From: Akkermansiaceae bacterium | Lineage (GTDB): Bacteria > Verrucomicrobiota > Verrucomicrobiia > Verrucomicrobiales > Akkermansiaceae | Assembly: GCA_903909905.1 (NCBI GenBank) | Contig: CAIVXP010000078.1 | Span: 1-5,275 of the forward strand | DNA length: 5,275 nucleotides | Reading direction: 5' to 3' | Part shown: positions 1 through 4,601 of the stretch, one piece after another | How the letters are laid out: every line of letters starts with the position of its first letter | Position numbering within the stretch: the stretch's first letter is position 1 | Position numbers and translations under genes: made by a program | Notes under the pieces: generated by a model | What the model saw: the letters and a program-made list of their open reading frames with translations, nothing else | Told to the model about the DNA's origin: nothing | Database searches by the model: none

Positions 1-826
1 ACGAGCGACCATCGGCTGCGGCGATGCCGGGTTCCTCGCCTTGGGTCACGCCGAAGGAAACGCCGCCGGAAATCATCGCTTGGAATGATGGCGTTCGCAG
101 CTTGAAGCCATCGGAGCCGGCGCTGATGTCGATACCGCTGGTGTTCCAGAAGCGCGTGTTTTCGGTGACCAAGCCGCTGTAAGCTTTACCAATGAAGGCA
201 TCGTAGCTGACCTGCGACCCATCATTGCTCAACTTGCGGCCTTCGATGCGGCCGACTTCGAATCCGCGAAAATAAATTGGCGCGCCGGTGGCCAGCGATC
301 CGGCCTGATCGGCAACGAGCGTGAGCCGCAGTCCTGGCACATTGCGGTTCGTGGCGGGCGGTGTTTCGAGACCTTTGAAATTTTCGCTCAGCGGCGCATC
401 CGCCGGGCCCGGATCGAGCTCGATGTAAGCGCCGGTGATCAGCGTCGAGACGCCTGAAAGCTCAGTGCCAGTGATCCGTGGCCGCACGACCCAGAAGCGC
501 GTGCCTTTGCGCAAAAGATTCTCTTCATCGCGATCGATCTCGACATCGACTATCACCGATTTCAAATCATCCTCCAGTTTCACATGCCGCACCATGCCGA
601 CCTTCACCGAGCGGCAGCGCACTTCGGTTTTCCCCGCCTCGATGCCGTCCGCAGTTTCGAAGCGCACATGCGCGACCTCGCCTTGCGCGGTGAAATTCCG
701 ATACAGCAACCAGATGCCTAGCAGCAGGGCCACGATCGGCACCACCCACACGGCATTCCAACGCTTGGCGCGCTGGATCTCGGGCTTGGGTGCTTTCGGT
801 GGCGTTGATGTCGGGGTATCGCTCAA
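1..826 (-). CDS. pqiB: PqiB-like MCE-domain intermembrane lipid transport protein (3' end off the left edge)
   Basis: The visible 275 codons form one open frame. A short Pro/Lys-rich cytoplasmic tail (residues 1-23) is followed by a membrane anchor (about 26-43, core WVVPIVALLLGIWLLY) and then two MCE repeats: about 50-140 (GIEAGKTEVRCRSVKVG, then RFWVVRP, ending TLITGAYIELDPG) and about 163-260 (GAPIYFRGFEVG, then TRFWNTSGI and ISGGVSFGV). This order and these motifs match PqiB of E. coli, which is about 546 residues long, so roughly the first half is present. Known PqiB assembles into a hexameric tunnel spanning the periplasm, moving lipids between inner and outer membranes with PqiA and the lipoprotein PqiC. 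The start is TTG: its last two bases overlap the stop of the upstream pqiA-like gene (TTGA), it places the tail correctly before the membrane segment, and the first in-frame ATG is codon 78, inside MCE domain 1. No clear Shine-Dalgarno is seen, consistent with translational coupling. A pqiC gene may follow outside the window. Confidence 0.93.
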   Translation of the reverse strand, partial: MSDTPTSTPPKAPKPEIQRAKRWNAVWVVPIVALLLGIWLLYRNFTAQGEVAHVRFETADGIEAGKTEVRCRSVKVGMVRHVKLEDDLKSVIVDVEIDRDEENLLRKGTRFWVVRPRITGTELSGVSTLITGAYIELDPGPADAPLSENFKGLETPPATNRNVPGLRLTLVADQAGSLATGAPIYFRGFEVGRIEGRKLSNDGSQVSYDAFIGKAYSGLVTENTRFWNTSGIDISAGSDGFKLRTPSFQAMISGGVSFGVTQGEEPGIAAADGRS

Positions 827-1473
827 GGGCTTTGGTCTTTCGAGGTCGGTGGATCCTTGGCCATTTCATCGAGCCGATCCCACAGCAGGCGAGGATCGAA
901 GCTCATCGCCGCGAACATGGTAAGCATGACCACCCCTGCGAATGCAAGCGCTCCCGGCCCGGGAGTGATGCTCATGTAGTTTCCCAACTGCACCAGCGAG
1001 ACCAGGATGCCTACCACAAAAATGTCGATCATCGACCAACGGCCGAGCAGCTCGGTGATGCCGTGCAGCCTGCCAAGCGCCGTGGGCGATGGGTGGATCC
1101 AGCCGGCCGCGGCCGCGCAGAGCCAGCTCAGAGCCGCGATTTTGAGGATCGGAATGAGGATCGAGGCGGTGAAAATCACGATCGCGATCGGGTAGGCGCC
1201 GGTGCGCCAAAAGGTCATCATGCCGCTGATGATCGTGTTGGGTGTCACCACGCCAATCTCGACGACGGTCATGATCGGCAAAATGTGTGAGGGAATGTAT
1301 AGGGCTGCCGCCGCCGCCATCAGCGCCACGGTGTTCTGAATGCTGTTGGGTTTGCGTAGCTCGAGCCTGCTGGTGCAACGCGGGCAAATTTTCAAAGCCA
1401 GCTCCGCCACACGGCCGCAGACATGACAGCCTGCAAGTCCACGATCGGCCGCTTTTTCAAAACGCCCGCTCAT
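823..1473 (-). CDS. pqiA: PqiA-family membrane protein, corresponds to the C-terminal half of two-domain PqiA/LetA
   Basis: A 216-residue inner-membrane protein with one PqiA domain. The N-terminus carries a zinc-ribbon-like set of cysteines, C16-x2-C19 and C30-x2-C33, then transmembrane segments at about 48-70, 93-120, 150-170 and 175-195. The sequence YIPSHILPIM (about 59-68) and the run RWSMIDIFVVGILVSLVQ, ending in MSFDPRLLWDR, are hallmarks of the second half of E. coli PqiA. In the known system PqiA is the inner-membrane partner that feeds or receives lipid at the PqiB tunnel. The start ATG at 1473 was chosen because it overlaps the preceding stop (ATGA) and lies just before the zinc ribbon. 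The frame stays open further upstream, but that part reads as unrelated shadow sequence of the previous gene. Its own stop overlaps the TTG of pqiB. The single domain, instead of two fused, is the notable feature. Confidence 0.93.
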   Translation of the reverse strand: MSGRFEKAADRGLAGCHVCGRVAELALKICPRCTSRLELRKPNSIQNTVALMAAAAALYIPSHILPIMTVVEIGVVTPNTIISGMMTFWRTGAYPIAIVIFTASILIPILKIAALSWLCAAAAGWIHPSPTALGRLHGITELLGRWSMIDIFVVGILVSLVQLGNYMSITPGPGALAFAGVVMLTMFAAMSFDPRLLWDRLDEMAKDPPTSKDQSP

Positions 1474-2132
1474 CTTCGCGCCACCTCCATGCGGTCCCAA
1501 AGTTCTTCGCGGTCGATGCCCGCCACTGCGAATGCCATGCAAAGCATCAGGCCCGCAAAGGCCCAGAAGCCGATGCCGAAAGTGACATCCGCCACTTGCC
1601 CCAATTTCAACAAACTCACCAGCACGCCGAGCAGGAAAACTTCGACCATGTTCCATGGTTCGCTGAGGTGCATCCACTTCGCGATCGTGAACGAGCCGGG
1701 AAGCAGGCGGCCAAACATCAGTGGCAGGCTCACATACAGCATCCCGCCGGCCAGCACAAAGGGCGAGACGATGGTAAAAAGCACGATGGTGATGCCAAGG
1801 ATGGGCGCGCCTTCATCGATCAGCGCCACCGCCGCACCCAGCAGCGTGAGGCTTTTGCGCAGCGTCGCGGCGTCCATCGTGAGAAAGGGAAACACATGCG
1901 CGAGCGCCATCAGGATCAACGCCGCAAGCGAGCATGCCGAGGCCCTTGTGAGTGATGCCACGCGGTTCTGGTAAAGTACCGTGCCGCAGCGCAAGCAGCT
2001 CGCCGCGGCACCTTCTTCTAGCGTTCCGGCTTCGTGCAAAGTGTCGCAAAATTCGCAGGCAGCATAGCGCTCGCCCGGTGGTTTCGGCCACGAAAGCAAT
2101 GCCTTCCAGGTTTTGGAGAAACCGGCCTTCAT
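1470..2132 (-). CDS. pqiA: PqiA-family membrane protein, corresponds to the N-terminal half of two-domain PqiA/LetA
   Basis: A 220-residue protein with the same layout as the next gene: zinc-ribbon cysteines C26-x2-C29 and C46-x2-C49, then predicted membrane segments at about 62-84, 110-137, 160-180 and 184-205, ending in an acidic/basic tail with the typical DREELWDRME stretch. It is the first of two consecutive single-domain PqiA proteins. The pair probably forms a heterodimer equal to the internally duplicated E. coli PqiA (about 417 residues), which is inference from layout. The start at 2132 is supported by an ATGA overlap with the stop of the FAH-family gene and by its fit to the family N-terminus. 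A longer in-frame extension to 2330 exists but has no family resemblance. The stop overlaps the next gene's ATG (ATGA). Which of the two binds PqiB cannot be told from sequence. Confidence 0.92.
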   Translation of the reverse strand: MKAGFSKTWKALLSWPKPPGERYAACEFCDTLHEAGTLEEGAAASCLRCGTVLYQNRVASLTRASACSLAALILMALAHVFPFLTMDAATLRKSLTLLGAAVALIDEGAPILGITIVLFTIVSPFVLAGGMLYVSLPLMFGRLLPGSFTIAKWMHLSEPWNMVEVFLLGVLVSLLKLGQVADVTFGIGFWAFAGLMLCMAFAVAGIDREELWDRMEVARR

Positions 2133-2989
2133 GTTACATGGTTCGCCACCACGCGCTGCGCCAACTCCCCGAGGCCCTCGATGCCGCATTCGACAAAATC
2201 CCCAGCCTGCAGATAACGCGGCGGCGACATGCCCAGGGCCACGCCCGCCGGCGTGCCGGTCGCGACCACATCGCCCGGCAACAAGGTCATGAAGCGGCTG
2301 ATGTATGCTACCAAGTGTCGCACAGAGCACAGCATGTCGCCGGTCCAGCTATTCTGCCGCAGCTCGCCATTCACCTTGCACCAGAGCCGAAGTTTCTGCG
2401 GGTCAGTGACCTCATCGCCCGTCACCAACCATGGCCCCATCGGCGCGAAACTGTCGGCACTCTTGCCCTTGGTCCACTGACCCCCGGTCTCCAATTGAAA
2501 CGACCGCTCGGAGTAATCGCAAAACACCGAGTATCCCGCGACATGATCCATCGCCTCACGCTCGTCGATGCATGACGCCGTCCGGCCGATGACCAATGCG
2601 AGCTCAACCTCGTAATCCATCTTGGTGCCGCCACGCGGACTGATCACATCGTCGTGCGGACCGCTCCAGGCGCTGCTCGCCTTCATGAAAAGCACCGGCT
2701 CGGAGGGAATCTCGCCGCCCATTTCCTTGGCATGATCCAAATAATTTTTCCCGACGCAGACAATTTTCGATGGCCGGTTCACCGGTGGGCCCAGCCGCGC
2801 CGCAGGATCGATCAAGGCCCCGCCCGAACAGCCATCCGCCACCCACTCCGCCAAACCCTCGAGCCCGCCCGAGGCAAAAAACCCCTCGTCGTAATCATGA
2901 AATTCGCCACTGGCATCCACCCGCCGCCCGTCAGGCAGCAAAACCCCCGGCTCTTCGCGGCCGGAATCACCAAAACGGATCAATCTCAT
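2129..2989 (-). CDS. Fumarylacetoacetate hydrolase (FAH) family protein
   Basis: A 286-residue cytosolic enzyme of the FAH superfamily. The N-terminal lid-like region (1-70) is followed by the catalytic beta-roll domain: GKNYLDHAKE (80-89), EPVLFMKASSA (97-107), the metal ligands E127 and E129 in DYEVELALVIG, D158 in FCDYSER, the signature GGQWTKGKSADSFAPMGPW (169-187) and TGTPAGVALG (244-253). FAH enzymes use a divalent metal to cleave C-C bonds, decarboxylate or isomerise beta-diketo or oxo-acid substrates. This subgroup resembles proteins annotated as 2,4-diketo-3-deoxy-L-fuconate or rhamnonate hydrolases, or (often wrongly) ureidoglycolate lyase, so the substrate cannot be assigned. The start is well fixed: the upstream in-frame codons include TGA and TAG within 15 bases, and a modest GAAGTGAG ribosome-binding site precedes the ATG. 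The gene is the first of the overlapping operon with the two pqiA genes and pqiB. A structured RNA with a terminator lies about 105 bases upstream. Confidence 0.95.
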   Translation of the reverse strand: MRLIRFGDSGREEPGVLLPDGRRVDASGEFHDYDEGFFASGGLEGLAEWVADGCSGGALIDPAARLGPPVNRPSKIVCVGKNYLDHAKEMGGEIPSEPVLFMKASSAWSGPHDDVISPRGGTKMDYEVELALVIGRTASCIDEREAMDHVAGYSVFCDYSERSFQLETGGQWTKGKSADSFAPMGPWLVTGDEVTDPQKLRLWCKVNGELRQNSWTGDMLCSVRHLVAYISRFMTLLPGDVVATGTPAGVALGMSPPRYLQAGDFVECGIEGLGELAQRVVANHVT

Positions 2990-3094
2990 GACTCACTTCT
3001 AGCAGATTTGCGGCCGCGGCCCAATCCCCATTTCGCGGGAAAATGCCCGTCTGGGGCGGTGGATCGGATCAGCTCGCCATTAGCCGAGCCCGGT

Positions 3095-3168
3095 AAAAAA
3101 GAAGCGGCCCGACCGATCATCCCAACAGGAAAAACCCAATAACCTGAAGGGCATCTCAGTCGGACCGC
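3095..3168 (-). terminator. Strong intrinsic terminator or attenuator hairpin
   Basis: On the minus strand the stem GCGGTCCGACTGA (3168-3156) pairs without a mismatch with TCGGTCGGGCCGC (3116-3104), giving 13 bp including two G-U pairs, immediately followed by TTCTTTTTT (3103-3095). The 39-base interior is itself structured (see the ncRNA entry). A GC-rich stem plus T-run is the standard factor-independent terminator form. Since no protein gene ends just upstream, it terminates either a small RNA or a leader transcript ahead of the FAH-pqi operon. Confidence 0.75.
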
Positions 3169-3185
3169 CTTGTCTTGCGACGAGA
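3095..3185 (-). ncRNA. Candidate structured small RNA or attenuator leader of the FAH-pqi operon
   Basis: Reading the minus strand, a short 5' part with GTC-GCAA-GAC (a mini-hairpin with a GNRA-type loop, about 3183-3174) precedes a long imperfect hairpin. The hairpin has a 13-bp basal stem (3168-3156 with 3104-3116), a symmetric 4x4 internal loop GATG/ATGA that can form tandem G-A and A-G pairs, three C-G pairs (3151-3149 with 3121-3123), two T-T mismatches, four more pairs (CAGG 3146-3143 with CCTG 3129-3126) and a 13-base loop, ending in the T-run. This much order is unlikely for plain spacer DNA. I do not recognise the family. The alternatives are a trans-acting small RNA of about 90 bases, a riboswitch-like or protein-bound attenuator for the operon that begins at 2989, or simply a terminator with a decorated loop. 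The 5' end is guessed from the possible promoter. Confidence 0.42.
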
Positions 3186-3190
3186 GACAC

Positions 3191-3216
3191 CTAATACACA
3201 CGCCCCATTCGCGCAA
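3191..3216 (-). promoter_or_regulatory. Possible promoter for the structured RNA/operon
   Basis: TTGCGC (3216-3211) and TATTAG (3196-3191) on the minus strand resemble -35 and -10 boxes, but the 14-base spacer is shorter than normal. The AT-rich block just upstream (about 3217-3255, with T-rich runs) could act as an UP element. The position would put a transcript start near 3184, just before the structured RNA. Weak evidence on its own. Confidence 0.22.
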
Positions 3217-3275
3217 GTGGAAAAATTTAGGAAAAGTTAAAAAAGAGAAATAATTGCACCAGCCCACCCCTCAAG

Positions 3276-3310
3276 CCCGGTAGGGCGATGCGGCCTCGCG
3301 GCGCCGACTC
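3276..3310. repeat. Dispersed GC-rich repeat, copy A
   Basis: A 35-base unit starting cccggtagggcgatgcggcc and ending gcgccgactc. It matches copy B (4262-4296) at 32 of 35 positions, copy C (from 4359) over the first 17 bases after the leading ccc, and fragment D (3483-3496). Intergenic location and repetition point to a REP-like or other non-coding dispersed family. Such units are common between genes in Verrucomicrobiota genomes (from memory, not checked). Confidence 0.75.
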
Positions 3311-3482
3311 TTTCAGAAAAGATTTACCGCCGAGCCGCAAAGGTCGCAAAGGAACGCGGAGGGGAAGAGGGATAGGTTATTTGTGATTGGTGATTGGGGA
3401 AGAAGAGGCCGCTTCTTCGTAGGGGAGCGCCGGCGTCCAGCCGACCGTGTCACGCATCTTGCGGGACACTTCATGAATGCCC
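3311..3482. other. Gene-free spacer with degenerate repeat motifs
   Basis: No convincing gene on either strand. It contains a 9-base-period repeat (cgcaaagg at 3336-3343 and again at 3345-3352, within an accgccgag...gcggagg context), a tandem tgattgg (3384-3390, 3391-3397) and an inverted repeat gaagaag/cttcttc (3399-3405 and 3412-3418, 6-base loop). The part from about 3420 (aggggagcgccggcgtccag) looks like another dispersed intergenic motif, which I cannot confirm within the window. The cgcaaagg-type degenerate repeat resembles a widespread family of intergenic repeats in several environmental phyla. Confidence 0.5.
3399..3418. repeat. Inverted repeat, small hairpin
   Basis: Perfect 7-bp arms gaagaag and cttcttc with a 6-base loop aggccg. 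It lies about 85 bases beyond the toxin stop, but neither strand has a T-run after it, so it is a weak terminator candidate at best. Confidence 0.4.
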
Positions 3483-3496
3483 AGTAGGGCGATGCG
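3483..3496. repeat. Fragment of the dispersed repeat, copy D
   Basis: agtagggcgatgcg matches the core of copies A and C, all but the first base being identical. It ends seven bases from the stop codon of the PIN toxin (3504-3506), so a repeat boundary sits almost at the gene end. Confidence 0.5.
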
Positions 3497-3503
3497 CACG
3501 AAA

Positions 3504-3917
3504 TCAGTTTTTCAGAAAGGGGTTGATGACGCGGACGCTGTTGTAGCTTTGACCGGGGTTGAGGTCTTCGGATAAGAGATCGGAACAGCCTGCGGAGGCG
3601 GCGGCGGCGAGGATGGCGGCGTCCCAGTAAGAGGTCTGGTAGCGTTTCTTGATGTCGAGGGCATCCTGCATGACCTGAACGGTGATTGGTATGATGCGGT
3701 GGCGGAGCCAGTATTGAATGAGTGCGGTGGCTTCCTCGTGGGTCAATGGGTCGGTGCGGGTGGGGCGGGTCGCTTGAACATAGAATTCCTGCAAGACCTG
3801 GACTGAAAACACGAGGCCCGAGCCACCGAGGATCGCCCTGGCTTTTTGATTCTTCTCCGCCTCACTTGGATGGGTGGAAATGGCGTAAAGCAGGATGTTG
3901 GTGTCGACGAAGACCAT
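3504..3917 (-). CDS. vapC: PIN-domain ribonuclease toxin, VapC-like
   Basis: A 137-residue protein covering a whole PIN domain, the usual size for VapC toxins. The conserved acidic residues that bind Mg2+/Mn2+ are visible: D5 in VFVDTNILLYA, E44 in SVQVLQEFY, D99 in TSYWDAAILAAA and D118 in LLSEDLNPG. Known VapC proteins are endoribonucleases that cut tRNA or rRNA and halt translation when their antitoxin is degraded; the target here is unknown. The ATG shares its A with the stop of the upstream ribbon-helix-helix antitoxin gene (TGATG), the usual coupled toxin-antitoxin arrangement. All four acidic positions are intact, so the toxin is predicted to be active. The 3' end abuts a copy of the dispersed repeat, and no clear terminator follows. 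Confidence 0.93.
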   Translation of the reverse strand: MVFVDTNILLYAISTHPSEAEKNQKARAILGGSGLVFSVQVLQEFYVQATRPTRTDPLTHEEATALIQYWLRHRIIPITVQVMQDALDIKKRYQTSYWDAAILAAAASAGCSDLLSEDLNPGQSYNSVRVINPFLKN

Positions 3918-4165
3918 CAGCGGCGGCTTTCGTAGAGGGCTTCGCGGGAAAGGTTGTCACGGCAGGTGAAGCCGGGGTGGCGCTTGGCGATTTCCGCGAG
4001 CAAGGATTCCAGCTCGTGGGCGGGTTTTTCGGGCACTGCTTCCGTGGCAGCGAGGGTCTGGAGGTATTGTTTCACCAAGGAAGAGACAGAAGTGTCCCGG
4101 CGCGCGGCGGCGATGCGGGCCTTGCGGTAAGTGTCCTCATCAAGGGCGAGAGTGATGTTTTTCAT
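3917..4165 (-). CDS. vapB: Ribbon-helix-helix antitoxin, VapB-like
   Basis: An 82-residue partner of the PIN toxin. Residues 1-40 (KNITLALDEDTYRKARIAA, then TSVSSLVKQYLQTL) form a strand plus two helices typical of ribbon-helix-helix DNA-binding antitoxins. The charged C-terminal part (about 50-82, ending CRDNLSREALYESRR) should wrap the toxin and block its active site, as in known VapBC complexes. The complex normally represses its own promoter. I chose the start at 4165 because the strand begins right after it. There is no strong ribosome-binding site there, and an in-frame ATG at 4216, preceded by a weak GGGA, would add 17 residues (MKTITLRYCETVIHINL). A longer start at 4249 is less likely because it runs through a palindrome and has no family resemblance. 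The stop overlaps the toxin ATG by one base. Confidence 0.9.
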   Translation of the reverse strand: MKNITLALDEDTYRKARIAAARRDTSVSSLVKQYLQTLAATEAVPEKPAHELESLLAEIAKRHPGFTCRDNLSREALYESRR

Positions 4166-4236
4166 AAGGTTTATGTGTATCACGGTTTCACAGTATCGCA
4201 AGGTGATTGTCTTCATACTATTTCCCAGACAAATTG

Positions 4237-4250
4237 AATGCATCTGCATT
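4237..4250. promoter_or_regulatory. Palindrome upstream of vapB, possible operator
   Basis: Perfect inverted repeat aatgca-tc-tgcatt, 72 bases upstream of the preferred vapB start. A weak -10-like TAGTAT lies at 4220-4215 on the minus strand. VapB-type complexes usually bind inverted repeats over their own promoter, so this is the best operator candidate. There is no good -35 box at the matching distance. Confidence 0.35.
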
Positions 4251-4261
4251 TTGCCAAAATC

Positions 4262-4307
4262 CCCGGTAGGGCGACGCGGCCCTGCGGCGCCGACTCACCG
4301 CCGCAGG
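4262..4307. repeat. Dispersed GC-rich repeat, copy B, with a hairpin
   Basis: Positions 4262-4296 match copy A at 32 of 35 bases. The 3' half is part of a perfect 9-bp inverted repeat, cctgcggcg (4281-4289) and cgccgcagg (4299-4307), with a 9-base loop. First member of a hairpin cluster that continues to 4382. Confidence 0.75.
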
Positions 4308-4319
4308 CGTAAATTCTTC

Positions 4320-4341
4320 GGCGGACCGAGGCCGGTCCGCC
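4320..4341. repeat. REP-like palindrome
   Basis: Perfect 9-bp arms ggcggaccg (4320-4328) and cggtccgcc (4333-4341) around a 4-base loop aggc. Size and tight loop resemble REP elements. No T-run follows on either strand, so it is not a normal terminator. Confidence 0.7.
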
Positions 4342-4382
4342 CTACCATTTTCCCAATCGGTAGGGCGATGCGGCCACGACTC
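4338..4382. repeat. Dispersed repeat copy C in inverted pair with the adjoining palindrome
   Basis: ggtagggcgatgcggcc (4359-4375) is identical to copy A, but the unit then jumps to acgactc, as if about ten bases (tcgcggcgcc) had been lost. Its first nine bases are the exact reverse complement of cgccctacc (4338-4346), separated by 12 bases, so two repeat ends face each other as in REPIN-type elements. Confidence 0.65.
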
Positions 4383-4532
4383 CAACACCGACCTCAACGG
4401 AAAAAGTAGCTGGCTCTCAGACGCCTGCTGACGACCACTGGCAAGTCGGCTCCGCTTGGCTTCATCTTTTCTCGAAAAAAATCCGCCGCCTGCTGCGGGG
4501 GGTAAACGCCAGCTTGGTTCCCACACAACAGC
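4383..4532. other. Gene-free spacer
   Basis: No credible protein gene or known RNA seen. The open frames here have no family-like composition. The motif cgcctgctg occurs twice (about 4421 and 4487), and a run of seven A follows ttttctcg. Together with the repeat cluster this gives about 435 bases without a gene between vapB and the terminator of the right-hand gene. Confidence 0.5.
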
Positions 4533-4556
4533 AAAAGGCGGACCCGAAAGCCCGCC
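4533..4556 (-). terminator. Intrinsic terminator of the FGE/PEP-CTERM gene
   Basis: On the minus strand GGCGGGC (4556-4550) pairs with GTCCGCC (4543-4537), 7 bp with one G-U pair and a 6-base loop, followed at once by TTTT (4536-4533). It lies 45 bases beyond the stop codon at 4602, as expected for the end of that transcript. Confidence 0.7.
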
Positions 4557-4601
4557 CCTGCGTTTCAAAAGGACAAAGGGATAAAGAATCAAAGGGAAGA
4601 A

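Noticed and set aside
435..1974. Several long forward-strand open frames opposite the pqi genes
   Set aside because: High-GC antisense shadows of pqiB and pqiA with Arg/His/Pro/Ser-rich compositions and no family signature. The minus-strand frames carry clear family motifs.
3080..3154. Possible 24-residue leader peptide (MPFRLLGFSC... with three Phe codons in the T-run) on the minus strand
   Set aside because: Its ATG lies inside the hairpin internal loop, the nearest purine-rich site is buried in the stem, and there is no run of one amino acid codon typical of attenuation peptides. The FFF simply translates the terminator T-run.
3095..3260. tRNA, tmRNA, SRP RNA or 6S RNA in the gap upstream of the FAH-family gene
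   Set aside because: No cloverleaf or CCA end, no SRP tetraloop core, and no long double-stranded arms with a central bubble as in 6S RNA.
2986..3267. Open frame of 93 codons on the minus strand upstream of the FAH-family gene
   Set aside because: It runs straight through the structured RNA and terminator, has no recognisable family features, and overlaps the FAH start by a few bases only by chance.
3276..4382. CRISPR array
   Set aside because: Repeat copies are irregularly spaced, differ in length, partly inverted and lie around genes; there are no regular spacers and no cas genes.
4218..4592. Open frame of 124 codons on the minus strand
   Set aside because: It crosses the intrinsic terminator and the palindrome cluster, and its Arg-rich composition reflects GC-rich repeats.
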